Shown one piece after another: positions 60,070 through 64,000 of a DNA stretch of 64,000 nt; position 1 is the first letter of the stretch, and every line of letters starts with the position of its first letter. The DNA is from Profundicola chukchiensis. GTDB taxonomy: Bacteria > Bacteroidota > Bacteroidia > Flavobacteriales > Weeksellaceae. A model generated the notes under the pieces. The model was not told the origin of the DNA. It worked only from the letters and a program-made list of their open reading frames with translations, and searched no databases. The DNA lies in NCBI RefSeq assembly GCF_029664245.1, contig NZ_JANAIE010000003.1:1-64000 (forward strand), in the 5' to 3' direction. A program made the translations under genes and the position numbers.

Positions 60070-61896
60070 TTGAATACAGAACTAAAACAAGTAGTCATTC
60101 TTTTTGCAGGAGATTCGGGTGATGGAATGCAACTTACCGGATCTCAATTCACAACAACATCTGCCCTAGTAGGGAATGACGTCAGTACATTTCCAGATTT
60201 CCCAGCAGAAATTCGCGCCCCTGCCGGTACAACTGCAGGTGTCTCAGGCTTTCAGTTACAGTTTGGTAGTGTTAACATTACCTCGGCTGGAGACGAATGC
60301 GATGTTATGATTGCAATGAATGCAGCTGCTTTTAAGAAAAACAAAGCCAAACTTAAAAAGAATGGAATCTTAATCGCAAATACTTCTGGATTTGATCGTA
60401 AGAATTTAAAACTGGCTAAATACGAAGATGAAAACCCACTCGATGCAGCCAAAGAAATATTTGATGTACACGAGATTGACATTCTAGCGCATACAAAAGA
60501 AGCGCTAAAAGACTCTAGCTTAAGCACTAAAGACAAGGACAGAGCGAAGAATATGTTTGCTCTTGGATTTGTTTATTGGTTGTTTACTAGACCTTTAGAT
60601 TTCACGATCGCGTACTTAGAAGAAAAGTTTAGATCTAAACCAGATATCTTAGACGCAAATATTAAGGTGTTAAAAGCTGGATATCATTATGGTGAAATCA
60701 CTGATACTTTCACAGAAAGATATGTAGTAAAACCAGCACCTCTACCCCCAGGAAATTATAGAAACATTACAGGTAATCACGCATTAGCTTTGGGAGCGAT
60801 TGCTGCTTCACAGAAAGCTAATCTAAATCTGTTTTATGGTGGTTATCCCATTACACCTGCATCCGATATTTTGCATTTCTTAGCTAGCTATAAGTATATG
60901 GGAGTTAAGACCTTCCAAGCTGAGGATGAGATTGCAGCTATGGCAGCTGTTATCGGTGCATCATATGCGGGAGATTTAGCCATTACAGCCTCTTCTGGGC
61001 CTGGTATCGCGTTAAAAGCAGAAGGAATGGGATTAGCATTAATGCTTGAAGTCCCTGCAGTGATTGTAAACGTACAGCGTGGTGGTCCTTCTACAGGTTT
61101 ACCTACAAAAACAGAACAAGCAGATTTAATGCAAGCCATGTATGGTAGAAATGGAGAAGCTCCGATTCCAGTGGTTGCGCCTAAATCACCAAATGATTGT
61201 TTCCAGATAACTTTTAATGCTTGTAAAATTGCTGTTGAGCACATGACACCAGTTATTGTGCTTTCTGATGGTTATTTAGCTAATGGTTCCGAACCTTGGA
61301 GATATCCAAATACAGCAGATTTACCAGAGATTCAGAAGATTCAACCTAAATTAACCAAAGAAGAGTTTCAACCTTATGAGCGAAACGAAGATTTCGTGAG
61401 AAGTTGGGCTATTCCAGGAACAGCTAATTTAGAGCATAGAGTTGGTGGATTAGAAAAGAAAGACATCACTGGAGATGTAAGCTATGATCCAGAGAACCAT
61501 GAGTTGATGGTGAAGCAAAGACAAGCCAAAGTTCAAGCGATTGAGAATTATATTCCTGATGCTGAATTAGAAAGTGGAACAAGCGATGCTGATCTATTAA
61601 TTATTGGTTGGGGAAGTACCTATGGTGCTATTCAAGCAGCGATGTTACAATTGCTAGAAGAAGGACACTCTGTGGCTCATTTACAAATACAGTATTTGAA
61701 TCCATTCCCTAAAAATCTAGGTGAATTACTTAATAATCATAAGAGATTCTTAGTTCCAGAAATCAATCAAGGGCAGTTAATCAAAATTCTAAGAGACCGT
61801 TATTTAATTGATGCAAAACCATTAAATAAAACTCAAGGAATTCCGTTTACGGCTCCTGAAATTTATAAAGCAGCTATTCGAACGCTTATTAGCTAA
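60070..61896 (+). CDS. korA: 2-oxoacid:acceptor oxidoreductase alpha subunit (KorA)
   Basis: 608 residues from TTG at 60070, which gives MNTELKQVVILFAGDSGDGM then QLTG; the alignment of GDSGDGMQLTG requires a start just here. The gamma domain (1-190), linker, and alpha domain (from about 225: NHALALGAIAASQKANLNLF, YPITPASDILHFL, QAEDEIAAMAAVIGASYAGD, SSGPGIALKAEGMGLALM) are fused. It feeds electrons from 2-oxoglutarate to ferredoxin together with a beta subunit, which is not adjacent. Confidence 0.88.
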   Translation: MNTELKQVVILFAGDSGDGMQLTGSQFTTTSALVGNDVSTFPDFPAEIRAPAGTTAGVSGFQLQFGSVNITSAGDECDVMIAMNAAAFKKNKAKLKKNGILIANTSGFDRKNLKLAKYEDENPLDAAKEIFDVHEIDILAHTKEALKDSSLSTKDKDRAKNMFALGFVYWLFTRPLDFTIAYLEEKFRSKPDILDANIKVLKAGYHYGEITDTFTERYVVKPAPLPPGNYRNITGNHALALGAIAASQKANLNLFYGGYPITPASDILHFLASYKYMGVKTFQAEDEIAAMAAVIGASYAGDLAITASSGPGIALKAEGMGLALMLEVPAVIVNVQRGGPSTGLPTKTEQADLMQAMYGRNGEAPIPVVAPKSPNDCFQITFNACKIAVEHMTPVIVLSDGYLANGSEPWRYPNTADLPEIQKIQPKLTKEEFQPYERNEDFVRSWAIPGTANLEHRVGGLEKKDITGDVSYDPENHELMVKQRQAKVQAIENYIPDAELESGTSDADLLIIGWGSTYGAIQAAMLQLLEEGHSVAHLQIQYLNPFPKNLGELLNNHKRFLVPEINQGQLIKILRDRYLIDAKPLNKTQGIPFTAPEIYKAAIRTLIS

Positions 61897-61920
61897 AAAA
61901 CTAAGCGTTCATTTTTATTT
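61881..61920 (+). terminator. Terminator overlapping the end of korA
   Basis: AACGCTTA (61881-61888) pairs with TAAGCGTT (61902-61909), then ATTTTTATTTTTT. It is placed so that korA is the last gene of its unit. Confidence 0.7.
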
Positions 61921-62054
61921 TTTTTGTTCATTGTTATAGTTTTATTGAATTAAGATTTAGCGCGTAACCAATTCTAAATTATCAGGTTGCTAACTTGAGC
62001 TAAATTATTTTGGCATTTAAATTGCCTTAAGAGTCTTGATTAAGAATTATAACA

Positions 62055-62813
62055 ATGAGCAAATATATATTCCTCCTATTTAGTATTTTTATTGGAAACC
62101 TCGTTTTGGGACAAGGTTTTCAGGATAAAGAATTCCTAAAATACAGGGTTCACTATGGCTTTTTAAATGCTGGCTTTGCCTCATTAAAAGTAAGCGAAAC
62201 TACCGTAAATGGTGAACCACATTTTCATGTTAAAGGTGAAGGATCTTCAACTGGTGCGGTTAGAGCATTTTTTAAAGTTGATGACTTCTATGAAACTAAA
62301 TTTCATAAATACACTTATAAACCTACGGAGTTTAAACGAAAAATTAGAGAAGGTGGACATAGAAAAAATAGAGTTTTAACTTTTGACCATAAATCAAAAG
62401 TTGTTACTATCAATGACCTTCTTGGGAAAAGCGTGACTTATGAGCGTTTCGATCCGCCTATTCAAGATATGCTTTCAGCTTATTACTACTTAAGAACAAA
62501 ATCTAATAACGATTACAAGACAGGTGAATACCAAAGTGTCAACATCTTTATGGATGGCGAGGTTTTTCCTTTTAAATTAAAAGTAGAAGGAAGAGAGCGT
62601 ATTAAAACCAAGTTTGGCTACATTAATGCCATTAAACTAACACCATTCGTTCAGTCAGGACGTGTATTTAAAGCGAAAGAGAGTGTTACCATGTGGGTGA
62701 GCGATGATGCGAATTTAATTCCTCTAAAGATTAAAGCTGAGTTAGCAGTTGGTTCGTTAGAAATGGATTTACATGAGTACAAAAACCTAAAACACAGCAT
62801 CGACTTTAGATAG
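62055..62813 (+). CDS. DUF3108 domain-containing protein
   Basis: 252 residues. A signal peptide (FLLFSIFIGNLVLGQGF) is followed by a DUF3108 beta-barrel-like region: FLKYRVHYGFLNAGFASLKV, HVKGEGSSTGAVRAFFKVDD, FKRKIREGGHRKNRVLTFDH and DGEVFPFKLKVEGRERIKTK. Function is not known; it is exported. Ordinary member of the family. Confidence 0.8.
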   Translation: MSKYIFLLFSIFIGNLVLGQGFQDKEFLKYRVHYGFLNAGFASLKVSETTVNGEPHFHVKGEGSSTGAVRAFFKVDDFYETKFHKYTYKPTEFKRKIREGGHRKNRVLTFDHKSKVVTINDLLGKSVTYERFDPPIQDMLSAYYYLRTKSNNDYKTGEYQSVNIFMDGEVFPFKLKVEGRERIKTKFGYINAIKLTPFVQSGRVFKAKESVTMWVSDDANLIPLKIKAELAVGSLEMDLHEYKNLKHSIDFR

Positions 62814-62890
62814 TAAAATCTACATTAAGAAATAATAAGATTTTATCCCACTTAATTCTATTACAAGATTTAATTAAGTATTTTTGATAC

Positions 62891-63883
62891 ATGCTAAGTA
62901 TCGACAATCTACATTTCTCTTACGAACCTGGTAAACCGGTTTTAAAAGACATTTCATTATCCCTTCTTTCGGAGGAAAAACTATGTATTCTTGGTCAAAG
63001 CGGAAGCGGAAAATCCACTTTGTTGAAGTTAATTTATGCTGAATTACAACATAAAAGCGGCCAAATTGTTTTTAATAAAGAGGAAATTAAAGGTAGAAAT
63101 CATCAACTTCTTCCTGGGCACGAAGACATGACTTATGTGGCACAAGATTTTGATTTAGCAACGTATCATACGGTAGCTGAAAATGTAGGAAGTCGTATTA
63201 GCAACACCAATCAAGATTATAAAACATCTAGAGTTAATGAGGTTTTAAAATCTTTGAGCATTTATGATCTTAAGGATAAAAAACCTACAGAGTTAAGTGG
63301 TGGACAAAAGCAGCGCGTTGCCATAGCAAGAGCTGTTGCTAAGCCCCCTAAATTACTATTATTAGATGAGCCTTTTAGTCAATTAGATTCTGGATTACAC
63401 AGAAGGTTGAGAGAGGAACTGTTTTCATTCCTAGAGAAAAATAAAATCGCTGTTGTTTTTTCTTCACATCGTGCAGAGGATGCTTTGGGCTATTCAGATA
63501 AGATTATTCTATTGAAGAATGGAGAAGTTATTCAACAAGGTTCTGCCTCACAAGTATATTTTTCTCCTCAAACAACTTATGTAGCACATATGTTTGGCTT
63601 AGTGAACATTTTGAACGCACAAGAAGCCGGTGCTATGGGAATAGAGCGTAACTTCTTAAAAGATGTCGTTTTGATTTATCCGGAAGAGATTTCTATTTCC
63701 GAAAAAGGGAAACATTCAGGTGTGGTGAAGCGAAATCGTTTTATGGGAAACCATTACGAAATACAGTTTATCTCTAAAGGGAAACTCTTAAAAGCATATC
63801 ATACGCAGCCCATTCCACCTAAGGATAGATTTAATTTTGATATCCGAAATTATCGTTGGACTTTGTTGGACGAAGATAATTAA
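62891..63883 (+). CDS. ABC transporter ATP-binding protein (PotA/FbpC-like)
   Basis: 330 residues. Walker A GQSGSGKST (about 36-44), LSGGQKQRVAIARAV (signature, about 135-149), Walker B LLLLDEPFSQLD, H-loop FSSHRAED. About 100 residues at the C-terminus are a regulatory TOBE-like part. No permease or binding protein is adjacent, so the substrate is open. Confidence 0.85.
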   Translation: MLSIDNLHFSYEPGKPVLKDISLSLLSEEKLCILGQSGSGKSTLLKLIYAELQHKSGQIVFNKEEIKGRNHQLLPGHEDMTYVAQDFDLATYHTVAENVGSRISNTNQDYKTSRVNEVLKSLSIYDLKDKKPTELSGGQKQRVAIARAVAKPPKLLLLDEPFSQLDSGLHRRLREELFSFLEKNKIAVVFSSHRAEDALGYSDKIILLKNGEVIQQGSASQVYFSPQTTYVAHMFGLVNILNAQEAGAMGIERNFLKDVVLIYPEEISISEKGKHSGVVKRNRFMGNHYEIQFISKGKLLKAYHTQPIPPKDRFNFDIRNYRWTLLDEDN

Positions 63884-63893
63884 GCTTCTACTC

Positions 63894-64000
63894 CTATTTA
63901 TCTGGATTTAATAAAACTACTTTGTTTCTTAAAAGGAGTTTCACGTATCTGCCATATTCATCTTTAGCAGGTTCTATTCTGATGCCTGATTTTTTCAAAT
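63894..64000 (-). CDS. C-terminal end of an unidentified gene, cut by the window edge
   Basis: Minus-strand frame KKSGIRIEPAKDEYGRYVKL then LLRNKVVLLNPDK and stop at 63894. 34 residues are visible, too few to name. Confidence 0.5.
   Translation of the reverse strand, partial: LKKSGIRIEPAKDEYGRYVKLLLRNKVVLLNPDK

Noticed and set aside
60888-61244. Minus-strand frame opposite korA
   Set aside because: It is a mirror of the conserved alpha domain.

Overview
The window is AT-rich bacterial DNA that looks like a member of the Bacteroidota, probably Flavobacteriales. The reasons are a PorZ homologue of the type IX secretion system (T9SS) next to recO, proteins with T9SS-type C-terminal sorting domains, flavobacterial-type promoters (TTG, then about 19 bases, then TAnnTTTG), stand-alone SpoU, NifU and PhoH genes with the sequence style of that phylum, and YD/RHS proteins of bacteroidotal type. 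No species can be named from the sequence alone.

Region 1 (about 1-20570) is an accessory region read almost entirely from the minus strand, i.e. right to left. It is a graveyard and archive of RHS polymorphic-toxin tips. At least nine times a short piece of RHS core, keeping the same near-identical block (YYPFGLQHGSYN..., NPYKYKYN..., DELGL...), is followed by a different C-terminal domain and then directly by a small lipoprotein, membrane protein or secreted protein that is the likely immunity partner. Intact-looking pairs are 5001-6041/4438-5004 (HELGH metallopeptidase toxin of M91/NleD type), 6950-7984/6446-6937, 8563-9588/8052-8561, 1791-4319/1280-1807 and 19881-20489/19343-19888. Others are broken: 16937-18050 and 18745-19294 carry frameshifts, the toxin before 11696-12151 has a stop codon, and several immunity genes survive without a toxin. 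Small palindromic and dispersed repeats, a GIY-YIG nuclease fragment, a tandemly amplified pair of small membrane genes (12386-13312) and an 869-bp direct repeat (1-869 and 3449-4317) show heavy rearrangement. No full-length N-terminal RHS gene lies in the window. The right border carries a curious element: five contiguous 22-bp repeats framed by a 12-bp inverted repeat (20635-20816).

Region 2 (21100-45700) is ordinary chromosome: PhoH, 5-formyl-THF cyclo-ligase, ferredoxin, a U32 peptidase-like tRNA hydroxylase, porZ-recO, an rRNA/tRNA methyltransferase, a CBS-domain membrane protein, ferritin, a flavin oxidoreductase, a sulfide-oxidation set (TauE exporter, persulfide dioxygenase-rhodanese, DUF2892) with two matching palindromic operators, an acyl-CoA ligase, a secreted endonuclease, an orphan MnmA C-terminal-like protein, and a complete trpEGDCFBA operon. 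The trp operon has a leader peptide with Trp-Cys-Trp codons and a competing terminator, a textbook ribosome-mediated attenuator.

Region 3 (45800-49900) is a second small accessory spot. It has two diverged tandem copies of a two-gene unit, then a 1987-bp segment bounded by a 139-bp direct repeat that covers the 3' part of tRNA-Asn. Inside is the tail of a type I restriction specificity subunit, two small genes and no integrase: the stump of an integrated island. tRNA-Asn and tRNA-Pro follow.

Region 4 (49900-64000) is again core: an ABC permease, a tail-specific protease, SurE, a NUDIX hydrolase, a serine hydrolase, PheS, a YceI-like lipoprotein, Mrp, NifU-like, KorA without KorB, a DUF3108 protein and an ABC ATPase.
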